Source of the DNA: Spirabiliibacterium falconis
Lineage (GTDB): Bacteria > Pseudomonadota > Gammaproteobacteria > Enterobacterales > Pasteurellaceae
Assembly: GCF_014885015.1 (NCBI RefSeq)
Contig: NZ_JABMIJ010000012.1
Coordinates: 1 to 64,000 of the forward strand
Direction of reading: 5' to 3'
Length of the DNA: 64,000 bases
Below, piece by piece: positions 52,408 through 60,014 of the stretch. Both the position numbers and the translations under genes were made by a program. How positions within the stretch are numbered: position 1 is the stretch's first letter; every line of letters begins with the position of its first letter. Below the pieces are notes generated by a model. It ran no database searches and was not told the origin of the DNA. It saw nothing but the letters and a program-made list of their open reading frames with translations.

Positions 52408-53376
52408 TTACTGTGGCAGTTTCACCGCCAACTCAGGTGGAAAACTAGCGTTCGGTGCGGTCAACACATAGCCATTGCCCGTCATCCCACCTTTCAAATA
52501 AGGGGCTATTTTCGCAACCGTTTCGTTATCTATCTTGAGCTTAACTTTAAAGACCAATTTTTCACGCTCTTCTGCCGTTTCCACAAATTTTGGCGTAAAT
52601 TGCGACTGTGCGGCGATATACACCACTTTCGCAGGAAATACGCTATCTAAGCCATCAAGTACAATGCGTGCCTCACTATTCAGTGCAATCTTATTGACCA
52701 CAGGTGCTTGAAAAAAGAGATTCATGCTCACATCATTTAGATTAAGCAAGCTCACCACTTTTCCGCCCGCAGGAATGACATTGCCCACTTCCGCAATAGT
52801 GTACTCTACACGCCCTGCTTGCGGTGCCCGCACTTGCATATCTTCATTAACGCTACTGGCTTGTTCGACTTGTGCTTTCGCGGCGTCCACTGCGGCACTG
52901 GCTTCCCATTGTGCGGCTAACGTGACGTCAACCGCAGCCTTTGCCGCATCCCGTGCAGCAATGCGTTTTTCTAATTCAGATTGTGAAATTAACCGCTCCT
53001 GACGCATTTTTTTCGCATTATCCAGCTCTAATTGTGCGACAGTTAACTGCTGTTTACGGGCTTGCACTTCTGCTTGTGCACGGCTTACTGCTTGTTCGGC
53101 ACGCACCTGTTGTGCTTTGGCGGCTTGCAGTTGGCTTGAACTAGTGCTGGAAGAAAGCTCAGCAAGAATATCGCCTTGCTGCACATGTTGCCCTTCACTC
53201 ACAGTAAGACGTTCCACTCGCCCTGGATAGAGACTAGCAACATCCATTCGGGCAAACTCCAGCCGCCCATTGCTATAACTCACACCTTCATATTGCGTAC
53301 TTTTGTCTTGGGTAAAATACCAATATGCACCGCCAGCGACTGCCAGCAACAGCAAAACGATTACAATCTTTTTCAT
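52408..53376 (-). CDS. HlyD-family periplasmic adaptor, YhiI-like
   Basis: A membrane-fusion protein of 322 residues linking the ABC exporter to the outer membrane channel. The N-terminal anchor (MKKIVIVLLLLAVAGGAYWYF, split near residues 1-21) is followed by a lipoyl-like half (DVASLYPGRVERLTVSEGQ), a long coiled coil rich in Ala/Gln (about 75-165) and a beta-barrel. It is first of the operon adaptor-RbbA-YhhJ-NodT, 24 bases before the ATPase. Confidence 0.92.
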   Translation of the reverse strand: MKKIVIVLLLLAVAGGAYWYFTQDKSTQYEGVSYSNGRLEFARMDVASLYPGRVERLTVSEGQHVQQGDILAELSSSTSSSQLQAAKAQQVRAEQAVSRAQAEVQARKQQLTVAQLELDNAKKMRQERLISQSELEKRIAARDAAKAAVDVTLAAQWEASAAVDAAKAQVEQASSVNEDMQVRAPQAGRVEYTIAEVGNVIPAGGKVVSLLNLNDVSMNLFFQAPVVNKIALNSEARIVLDGLDSVFPAKVVYIAAQSQFTPKFVETAEEREKLVFKVKLKIDNETVAKIAPYLKGGMTGNGYVLTAPNASFPPELAVKLPQ

Positions 53377-53469
53377 TTTTTACCTGCCACGCCTATAAAA
53401 TTAGTAACCATAGTGATTAATACTATAAAGTGCGGTATAAAAGATCAAGCGTGAGCAACCACTTTAGGC

Positions 53470-53494
53470 AAAATAACGCCGAAAAGGGCGACTA
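53470..53494 (-). terminator. Possible ffs terminator
   Basis: CGCC and GGCG (53477-53490) form a short hairpin, followed on the minus strand by TTATTTT. It lies about 45 bases after the 4.5S RNA. The stem is short, so this is tentative. Confidence 0.4.
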
Positions 53495-53535
53495 GATCAT
53501 AACAAGAGGAAACTATAACGCAGAAGAAATTAAAA

Positions 53536-53649
53536 GGGTGGATTCTCCCCCAGCTTGATCTCGGCACACAGTAATTTAACTTGGGCTGCTTTCTTCCGAA
53601 CCTGACCCAGTGAGCTAAACCCTGTTGCGAGGAACCAAGGGAGAACCCA
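53536..53649 (-). ncRNA. ffs: Signal recognition particle 4.5S RNA
   Basis: The RNA of the signal recognition particle, which binds Ffh. The minus strand reads as a long hairpin: GGGTTCTCCC at the 5' end pairs with GGGGGAGAATCC at the 3' end. The tip carries GGTCAGG-TTCGGAAGAAAGCAGCC, split here, matching the Ffh-binding GGTCAGG-TCCGGAAGGAAGCAGCC of E. coli. The size of about 114 bases equals the E. coli RNA. It replaces any protein reading of this stretch. Exact ends are inferred from the terminal pairing. Confidence 0.93.
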
Positions 53650-53677
53650 TAGAGGACTTGAAAAATCAAGTGCAAGC

Positions 53678-53706
53678 ATTGTGCTATAAAAGTGCGGTGA
53701 ATGCAA
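53678..53706 (-). promoter_or_regulatory. ffs promoter with an uptake signal in its spacer
   Basis: -35 TTGCAT (53701-53706) and -10 CACAAT (53678-53683) are 17 bases apart on the minus strand. The spacer includes a complete uptake signal, AAAGTGCGGT at 53689-53698. Start about seven bases on would leave a leader of roughly 24 bases, close to that of the E. coli 4.5S precursor, which RNase P removes. Confidence 0.72.
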
Positions 53707-53801
53707 GTTTTCTCCTGATAATTGCTGATTTATCCGCCGTTTTCATTGTATTGTGATTTCAACTTTGCTATAACCATAAAAAACAATCAAAAAGGACTGC
53801 C

Positions 53802-54668
53802 ATGAACGCCTCAATTTTAGACAAATTAATTGCACTACTTCAGCTTGAAATGATCGACGATCATTATTTCCGTGGTCAAAGTGTCGACATGGGCTTGCGC
53901 CAAGTATTTGGTGGGCAAGTGATCGCTCAAGCACTTTATGCCGCCATGCAAGTCGCACCTAAAGAACGCATGTTGCACTCCGCACACGCCTATTTTCTGC
54001 GCACTGGCGATGCCGCTCATCCAATTTTGTATGATGTCGAAGTGCTCCGCAATGGACATAATTTTAGTGCATTGCGCGTAAAAGCATTGCAACACAATGA
54101 ACCTATTTGTCATATTACCGCCTCATTCCAAACGCCCGAAAACGGCTTTGAACACCAAGTTGTGATGCCACAGGTTGAGCCGCCTGAGGCACTAACCGAT
54201 GAGCTTGCCGCGGTGCGTGCTGTTTCGCCTTATCTGCCTGACGCCATTCGGGATAAACTGACCGCTGAGCGTCCATTTGATGTGCGCACAAAATATCTAA
54301 ATAATCCGTTCAAAGGCATTGAATTTCCACCTGAGCAATATGCGTGGTTTAAAGCTAATGGAAACGTGCCTGATGATATGGCGATTAATCAATGTTTGCT
54401 GGCCTATTTCAGTGATTTTCACTGTCTTCTGACCGCACTTCATCCTCACAAAAAAGGCTTTTTAGAGCAAGGCATGAAAGTCGCCACCATCGACCATGCC
54501 ATTTGGTTTCACCGCCCATTTGATCTCAACAATTGGCTGCTGCACGCGGTGGAAAGCAATAATGCGTTCGGTGCACGCGGATTAGCACGAGGTCAAATTT
54601 TTGACCAACAAGGGCGACTGATTGCCAGCACCGCACAAGAGGGCTTAATCCGTTTCACCACACCTTAA
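53802..54668 (+). CDS. tesB: Acyl-CoA thioesterase II
   Basis: Hydrolyses acyl-CoA to free acid and CoA. It has 288 residues forming two hotdog domains. Typical pieces are RQVFGGQVIAQAL near residue 30, HSAHAYFLRTGD and the C-terminal HAVESNNAFGARGLARGQIFDQQGRLIAS (split near 246-274). The ribosome site is AAAGGA. It lies between ffs and rnpB, on the opposite strand. Confidence 0.95.
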   Translation: MNASILDKLIALLQLEMIDDHYFRGQSVDMGLRQVFGGQVIAQALYAAMQVAPKERMLHSAHAYFLRTGDAAHPILYDVEVLRNGHNFSALRVKALQHNEPICHITASFQTPENGFEHQVVMPQVEPPEALTDELAAVRAVSPYLPDAIRDKLTAERPFDVRTKYLNNPFKGIEFPPEQYAWFKANGNVPDDMAINQCLLAYFSDFHCLLTALHPHKKGFLEQGMKVATIDHAIWFHRPFDLNNWLLHAVESNNAFGARGLARGQIFDQQGRLIASTAQEGLIRFTTP

Positions 54669-54673
54669 AACGC

Positions 54674-54709
54674 AAAAGTGCGGTCAAGTCATGGCTTAAC
54701 CGCACTTTT
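54674..54709. terminator. Bidirectional uptake-signal terminator for tesB and rnpB
   Basis: AAAAGTGCGGT (54674-54684) pairs with ACCGCACTTTT (54699-54709), followed by an A run (T run for the minus strand). It lies between the tesB stop and the rnpB 3' end. Confidence 0.8.
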
Positions 54710-54716
54710 AAAAAAA

Positions 54717-55092
<376 letters not shown>

Positions 55093-55098
55093 TCCTAC

Positions 55099-55128
55099 AT
55101 TCTACGTTAAATTGCCTCTTTATGCTAA
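55099..55128 (-). promoter_or_regulatory. rnpB promoter
   Basis: -10 TAGAAT (55099-55104) lies seven bases before the RNA 5' end; the best -35 is TTAGCA (55123-55128) with an 18-base spacer. The -10 is good and the -35 weak. Confidence 0.6.
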
Positions 55129-55240
55129 TAAAACTGTCCATAACGCTGAAAAAGTGCGGTTTTGCACAAAATTGCGATGTTCTCATTTATCCTCATACTC
55201 ACTTACGTTACAATACTGAAAAAATTTGTGGGAGAATGCT

Positions 55241-56173
55241 ATGGATTATCTACACATTGCACGGGAAACACTCACCATTGAAGAACAAGGGCTTGCCACG
55301 CTCCGTGACCGCCTTGACCGCACTTTTAATGACGTCGTCGAGTTGATATTGCAAGGTCAAGGGCGGCTAGTGGTATCAGGCATTGGCAAATCGGGCTTAA
55401 TTGGGCAAAAAATGGTGGCGACTTTTGCCTCCACGGGTACGCCGAGCTTTTTCCTGCATCCAACGGAAGCTTTTCATGGCGACCTTGGGATGCTGAAACC
55501 CATTGATATTGTGATATTGATTTCATACAGCGGTGAAACTGACGATGTCAATAAATTAATCCCCAGCTTACACAATTTTGGTAATAAAATCATTGCGATG
55601 ACAGGCAATCCGCATTCCACTTTAGCCAAAAACGCTGACTTTGTGCTGAATATTGCAGTTGAACGAGAGGCCTGTCCGAATAATCTCGCCCCAACAACTT
55701 CTGCTTTAGTCACGCTTGCGCTGGCAGATGCGCTGGCGGTGGCGTTGATAAAAGCACGCAATTTCCAACCACAAGATTTTGCTCGCTTTCATCCTGGCGG
55801 TAGCCTTGGACGACGTTTACTGACACGCGTACGCAATGCGATGCAAACGAAATTACCTGTGGTAGCCCCCGATACGCCATTTAGTGAATGTATTACCACG
55901 ATGAATGAAGGGCGTATGGGGGTGGCCGTAGTTATGGACAACACGCAACTCGCTGGCATCATTACCGATGGCGATATTCGCCGTGCTTTTTCGGCTAAAG
56001 GCGTAAAATGTATCCGCTTAAATGCACAAGATATTATGTCACGCAATCCTAAAACGGTAGACGCTGACACATTTTTAAGTCAAGCGGAAGACTTTATGCG
56101 TGAGCATAAAATTCACTCACTGATTGTCACTGAACATAGCAACGTCGTTGGCTTAGTGGAATTTTCAAGTTAA
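55241..56173 (+). CDS. kdsD: Arabinose-5-phosphate isomerase
   Basis: Converts ribulose-5-phosphate to arabinose-5-phosphate, the first step toward KDO of lipopolysaccharide. The 310 residues have a SIS sugar-isomerase domain (VVSGIGKSGLIGQKMVATFASTGTPS in pieces, then ISYSGETDDV) and two CBS domains (about 195-310). The ATG at 55241 has a GGGAG site; the TTG five codons before is unlikely. It is followed by kdsC after 10 bases. Confidence 0.96.
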   Translation: MDYLHIARETLTIEEQGLATLRDRLDRTFNDVVELILQGQGRLVVSGIGKSGLIGQKMVATFASTGTPSFFLHPTEAFHGDLGMLKPIDIVILISYSGETDDVNKLIPSLHNFGNKIIAMTGNPHSTLAKNADFVLNIAVEREACPNNLAPTTSALVTLALADALAVALIKARNFQPQDFARFHPGGSLGRRLLTRVRNAMQTKLPVVAPDTPFSECITTMNEGRMGVAVVMDNTQLAGIITDGDIRRAFSAKGVKCIRLNAQDIMSRNPKTVDADTFLSQAEDFMREHKIHSLIVTEHSNVVGLVEFSS

Positions 56174-56183
56174 AGGCAACAAC

Positions 56184-56726
56184 ATGAATGACAAACTCAA
56201 ACAAATTAAATTGCTCATCACCGATGTGGACGGCGTACTAACCGATGGCGCACTCTATTATGATGCCAACGGCGAAGCCCTCAAATGCTTTAATGTGCGC
56301 GACGGGTTGGGCATACGCATGCTGATCGAAAATGGAATACAAGTCGCAGTGCTGTCAGGGCGCGATTCCGCTATTTTACGCAAACGCCTCGCCGATCTTG
56401 GCATCACGCTTTTTCAGTTGGGCAAACTGGAAAAACGTACCGCCTGCCAGCAATTAATGGCGCAAGCTGGCGTCAGTGCAGAGCAAACCGCGTATGTTGG
56501 GGATGATAGCGTTGACCTGCCTGCCTTTGCCTGCTGCGGCTTAGCCGTTGCTGTGGCAGATGCACCAGAATATATTCGTCATGCTGCAGATTTAACCCTT
56601 AACACTGCAGGTGGAAAAGGTGCCGTGCGTGAATTAAGTGACGCAATTTTGCACGCACAAGGTCATGACGCGATTTTCACCAGTGCCGAAGGCTTCCTAA
56701 AAACCGCAAAAAAAATGGCACAATAA
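56184..56726 (+). CDS. kdsC: KDO-8-phosphate phosphatase
   Basis: Removes phosphate from KDO-8-phosphate. This is a 180-residue HAD protein without a cap, with nucleophile in ITDVDGVLTDG (Asp at about 14 and 16), AVLSGRDS and GDDSVDLPAF. It forms an operon with kdsD for LPS core synthesis. Confidence 0.96.
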   Translation: MNDKLKQIKLLITDVDGVLTDGALYYDANGEALKCFNVRDGLGIRMLIENGIQVAVLSGRDSAILRKRLADLGITLFQLGKLEKRTACQQLMAQAGVSAEQTAYVGDDSVDLPAFACCGLAVAVADAPEYIRHAADLTLNTAGGKGAVRELSDAILHAQGHDAIFTSAEGFLKTAKKMAQ

Positions 56727-56730
56727 GGAC

Positions 56731-56762
56731 TGACCGCACTTTTAAACCACAAAGTGCGGTTA
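56731..56762 (+). terminator. kdsDC terminator made of paired uptake signals
   Basis: ACCGCACTTT (56733-56742) pairs with AAAGTGCGGT (56751-56760), four bases after the kdsC stop. No strong T run follows, so it may act as an mRNA-end hairpin rather than a strong terminator. Confidence 0.65.
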
Positions 56763-56856
56763 TACCAAAAAAGCATAAGCTATAACCCTTCATTCTTTTA
56801 CACCACTGCCGTATCCCATTACGCTAATGAAAAACAACATAAAAGAGGATACGATA

Positions 56857-57402
56857 ATGGCACGACTAACCATTCATGATACACAAACCGCCCCTGAAGC
56901 GGCTCGCACCCGCGTAGCATTAGTCGAGAAAAATAACGGCTTTATTCCTAATTTAATCGGTGTGCTTGCCAACTCACCGCAGGCTCTGGCCTTTTATCAA
57001 GATGTTGGCAAACTCAACGGGCAAAATAGTCTTGATAAATTTGAATTGGAAGTAGTGCAAATCACCGCAGCGGTCAACAACGGCTGTGATTTTTGTGTGG
57101 CAGGGCATAGTAAAATCGCAACGCTCATCGGCTTGCCAGAAAACGTGCTACACGCACTACGCAACCGCACTTTGATTGGGGATAACCCTAAATACCATGC
57201 TTTAGCCCTGTTTACTCAACAATTAATCGATACCCGTGGCAAAGTCAGTGATGCGCAACTGGCTGATTTCAAAGCAGCAGGTTATAACGATCAAAACGTG
57301 CTCGATGTGATAATGGGAGTAGCACTGGCCACTCTGTGCAATTATGCCAACAATGTGGCACAAACTGAGATCAACGACCAGCTCAAAGCCTTTGCACCTT
57401 AG
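56857..57402 (+). CDS. Carboxymuconolactone decarboxylase/AhpD-family protein
   Basis: A 181-residue helical protein with the AhpD-like redox motif CDFCVAGHS (CxxC plus His), about residue 77, suggesting peroxidase or thiol-disulphide activity rather than decarboxylation. The ATG at 56857 (MARLTIHD) has an AGAGGAT site; a ten-residue upstream extension is unlikely. It stands alone between kdsDC and fumC. Confidence 0.88.
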   Translation: MARLTIHDTQTAPEAARTRVALVEKNNGFIPNLIGVLANSPQALAFYQDVGKLNGQNSLDKFELEVVQITAAVNNGCDFCVAGHSKIATLIGLPENVLHALRNRTLIGDNPKYHALALFTQQLIDTRGKVSDAQLADFKAAGYNDQNVLDVIMGVALATLCNYANNVAQTEINDQLKAFAP

Positions 57403-57454
57403 TTTGCATTCCGATTAAAATCAATTTTTGCTGATAATTCATGCAGTTATGTTT

Positions 57455-57470
57455 TATGATCTATATCACA
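57455..57470 (+). promoter_or_regulatory. Candidate CRP or FNR site upstream of fumC
   Basis: TATGA-N6-TCACA matches CRP at nine of ten positions; the embedded ATGAT-N4-ATCAC also matches the FNR box TTGAT-N4-ATCAA at eight of ten. It lies 97 bases before the fumC start. Confidence 0.55.
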
Positions 57471-57566
57471 AAAATTGATTTTTTTCCGCGCACGAGAATT
57501 TCATTTAATCCTATCGAGTGATACACTTTGTTGTATTATTTTTCGTTTATAGTTAAGGATAAAATC

Positions 57567-58961
57567 ATGGATTATCGTATTGAAAAAGACACAATGGGCG
57601 AAGTGAAAGTGCCAGCAGACAAATATTGGGGTGCGCAAACTGAACGCTCACGCAACAATTTCAAAATTGGACCAGCCGCTTCTATGCCTCACGAAATTAT
57701 TGAAGCGTTTGGCTATTTGAAAAAAGCGGCTGCCTACGCCAACTGCGATTTAGGTGTGTTGCCTGCGGAAAAACGGGATTTGATTGGTCGTGCGTGTGAT
57801 GAAATCTTAGCAGGTAAACTTGACGAGCAATTTCCTCTCGTAATTTGGCAAACAGGTTCTGGCACACAATCTAACATGAATGTCAATGAAGTGGTTTCTC
57901 ACCGTGCACACGTTCTCAACGGTGGCACATTAGGCGAAAAAAGCACCATTCATCCAAATGATGATGTGAACAAATCACAATCATCAAACGACACTTATCC
58001 AACCGCCATGCACATTGCTGCCTATAAAAAGGTAGTGGAAGTCACTATTCCGTGCGTGGAACGTTTGCAAAAAACCTTAGCCAAAAAATCAGAAGACTTT
58101 AAAGATGTGGTAAAAATTGGGCGTACTCACCTAATGGATGCAACACCATTAACGCTAGGTCAAGAATTTTCCGCCTACGCTGCACAATTGGCCTTTGGCT
58201 TAAAAGCATTGAAAAATACACTACCGCACTTAGCAGAACTGGCTCTTGGTGGCACCGCTGTGGGTACAGGCTTGAACACTCCGAAAGGCTATGACGTGAA
58301 AGTGGCTGAATACATTGCGCAATTTACAGGATTACCATTTGTCACCGCACAAAATAAATTTGAAGCCCTTGCTACTCATGATGCCATTGTAGAAACCCAC
58401 GGTGCGTTGAAACAATTAGCTGTCTCACTATTCAAAATTGCCAACGATATTCGCTTGCTGGCGTCTGGTCCACGCAGTGGTATTGGTGAGATTTTGATCC
58501 CAGAAAACGAACCTGGCTCATCCATTATGCCTGGTAAAGTTAATCCTACTCAATGTGAAGCGTTGACGATGGTATGCGCACAGGTGCTAGGTAACGATAC
58601 CACTATCGCCTTTGCCGGCACACAAGGACAGTTCCAATTAAATGTGTTCAAACCCGTAATGGCTGCCAATTTCTTACAATCGGCACAATTGTTAGCGGAT
58701 GCGTGCGTTTCATTCGATGAACACTGCGCCAGCGGCATTGAGCCAAATCACCCACGCATTAAAATGCAGTTGGAAAACTCATTAATGCTCGTAACCGCAC
58801 TTAATACCAAAATTGGTTATGAAAATGCGGCTAAAATTGCCAAAACTGCTCATAAAAATGGCACTACCTTGCGTGAAGAAGCCATTAATCTTGGCTTAGT
58901 CACCCCAGAGCAATTTGATGAGTGGGTTCGACCACAAGATATGGTGGGTAGCCTTAAATAG
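57567..58961 (+). CDS. fumC: Class II fumarate hydratase
   Basis: Interconverts fumarate and malate without an iron-sulphur cluster. It has 464 residues from the ATG at 57567 ([28 protein letters not shown], in pieces) with an AAGGAT site. The signature [13 protein letters not shown] marks it as fumarase rather than aspartase. It probably works with aspA in fumarate supply. Confidence 0.97.
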   Translation: MDYRIEKDTMGEVKVPADKYWGAQTERSRNNFKIGPAASMPHEIIEAFGYLKKAAAYANCDLGVLPAEKRDLIGRACDEILAGKLDEQFPLVIWQTGSGTQSNMNVNEVVSHRAHVLNGGTLGEKSTIHPNDDVNKSQSSNDTYPTAMHIAAYKKVVEVTIPCVERLQKTLAKKSEDFKDVVKIGRTHLMDATPLTLGQEFSAYAAQLAFGLKALKNTLPHLAELALGGTAVGTGLNTPKGYDVKVAEYIAQFTGLPFVTAQNKFEALATHDAIVETHGALKQLAVSLFKIANDIRLLASGPRSGIGEILIPENEPGSSIMPGKVNPTQCEALTMVCAQVLGNDTTIAFAGTQGQFQLNVFKPVMAANFLQSAQLLADACVSFDEHCASGIEPNHPRIKMQLENSLMLVTALNTKIGYENAAKIAKTAHKNGTTLREEAINLGLVTPEQFDEWVRPQDMVGSLK

Positions 58962-59046
58962 GCGAATGTAAAGCTGATTGTAAGTGGCTTGCTCAAATGG
59001 CGCGATTGTGGTTCAATTGCGCCACTATTCTTTTTAGAGGACAAGT

Positions 59047-59676
59047 ATGACATTCAACTGGTTAAAACCCTTGCTCTTTTGCGCATTGCTCAGTGTGAGT
59101 CAAATTAGCTTAGCACAATGGATTCCTCTCGGTACGGTTGATTATAAATGGGGTCCGTTTCATATTTACACCATTACCTTATTTAGCGAAGATGGACAAT
59201 ATAAAACAGCGCAGCGTCCATTAATGCTAACATTAAAATATGCTAAACAAGTTGAAGGTAAAAATTTTGCTATCACATTAAAAAAAGAGCTCGATGGGAT
59301 CGCCCCTGATACGCCGAAAGATACGCGTGAAAAATGGTTCGAAAAATTAGAACAAGCATTACCTGATTTTCACCCTGAAGATAGCTTAAGCTATATCGCA
59401 CTTGAAGATACAGGGTATTTTGTGTTGAATAATACGGTATTAGAGCCTCAGTTTAGTCCTGAATTTAATCAGGCATTTTTAAATATCTGGCTTGCCGATA
59501 ATAGTAGCTTTAAGCGTTTACAAGCCAAGTTGTTGGGCAAAGACAAAGAAAACGCACCGCCCCATATGGCGCAACCACAACCCGAAAGTGAACCTGTGGA
59601 TACGGATATGAAAGATCCAGAACGCTCTGATCCTGAAGGCAAAAAAGCTTCTGAAGCACACCCCGCCACTACATAA
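59047..59676 (+). CDS. Exported chalcone-isomerase-like protein
   Basis: A 209-residue protein with a signal peptide ending near SQISLAQ (residue 24). The segment from YKWGPFHIYTITLF to ALKKELDG-like text (about 36-82, including LMLTLKYAKQVEGKNFA) and DSLSYIALEDTGYFVLN fit the chalcone-isomerase-like fold (Chalcone_3). The last 40 residues are Pro/Glu/Asp-rich and look disordered. Bacterial members have unknown function; flavonoid chemistry is unlikely here. Confidence 0.72.
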   Translation: MTFNWLKPLLFCALLSVSQISLAQWIPLGTVDYKWGPFHIYTITLFSEDGQYKTAQRPLMLTLKYAKQVEGKNFAITLKKELDGIAPDTPKDTREKWFEKLEQALPDFHPEDSLSYIALEDTGYFVLNNTVLEPQFSPEFNQAFLNIWLADNSSFKRLQAKLLGKDKENAPPHMAQPQPESEPVDTDMKDPERSDPEGKKASEAHPATT

Positions 59677-59677
59677 C

Positions 59678-59700
59678 AAAGTGCGGTCAAACCGCACTTT
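59678..59700. terminator. Bidirectional uptake-signal terminator
   Basis: AAAGTGCGGT (59678-59687) and ACCGCACTTT (59691-59700) form a tight hairpin between the convergent genes at 59676 and 59706. Confidence 0.85.
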
Positions 59701-59705
59701 GCTTT

Positions 59706-60014
59706 TTATAACGCCTTTGCTAATCGCTTCAACCACGCAATTTTAAGCTGATGAAATTCAGTACTCACATGCCAAATACTATCTTCTCCACTGCTAGCAA
59801 AATGTTTGTTTACCTGCTCAAGACGTTCTCGTTCTGCAAGCCAATTACCTTCAAAATAAAACGCTTCTAATGCTTTAATATTCCGCTCGGCAGCTTTCCA
59901 CTGTTTTTCAAATGCAGCTAGCATCTTTAAATCTTGCTCGGCTTGTGCTAACCGCTTATCCATCTCGGCAAACGTGGCACACACCTCATCAAGTGTTTTT
60001 TCTTGTTGTTCCAT
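59706..60014 (-). CDS. Small coiled-coil protein, DUF4298-like
   Basis: A 102-residue, mostly helical, charged protein. The layout (a long heptad-like start, an aromatic YFEGNWL centre at about 53-59 and a SGEDSIW motif at about 74-80) resembles DUF4298. No function is known to me. Its start codon overlaps the mrcA stop, so it is the second gene of that operon. Confidence 0.65.
   Translation of the reverse strand: MEQQEKTLDEVCATFAEMDKRLAQAEQDLKMLAAFEKQWKAAERNIKALEAFYFEGNWLAERERLEQVNKHFASSGEDSIWHVSTEFHQLKIAWLKRLAKAL

Noticed and set aside
53445-53675. Possible 76-residue protein on the minus strand
   Set aside because: It covers the 4.5S RNA; the RNA hairpin and conserved Ffh-binding tip explain the sequence.
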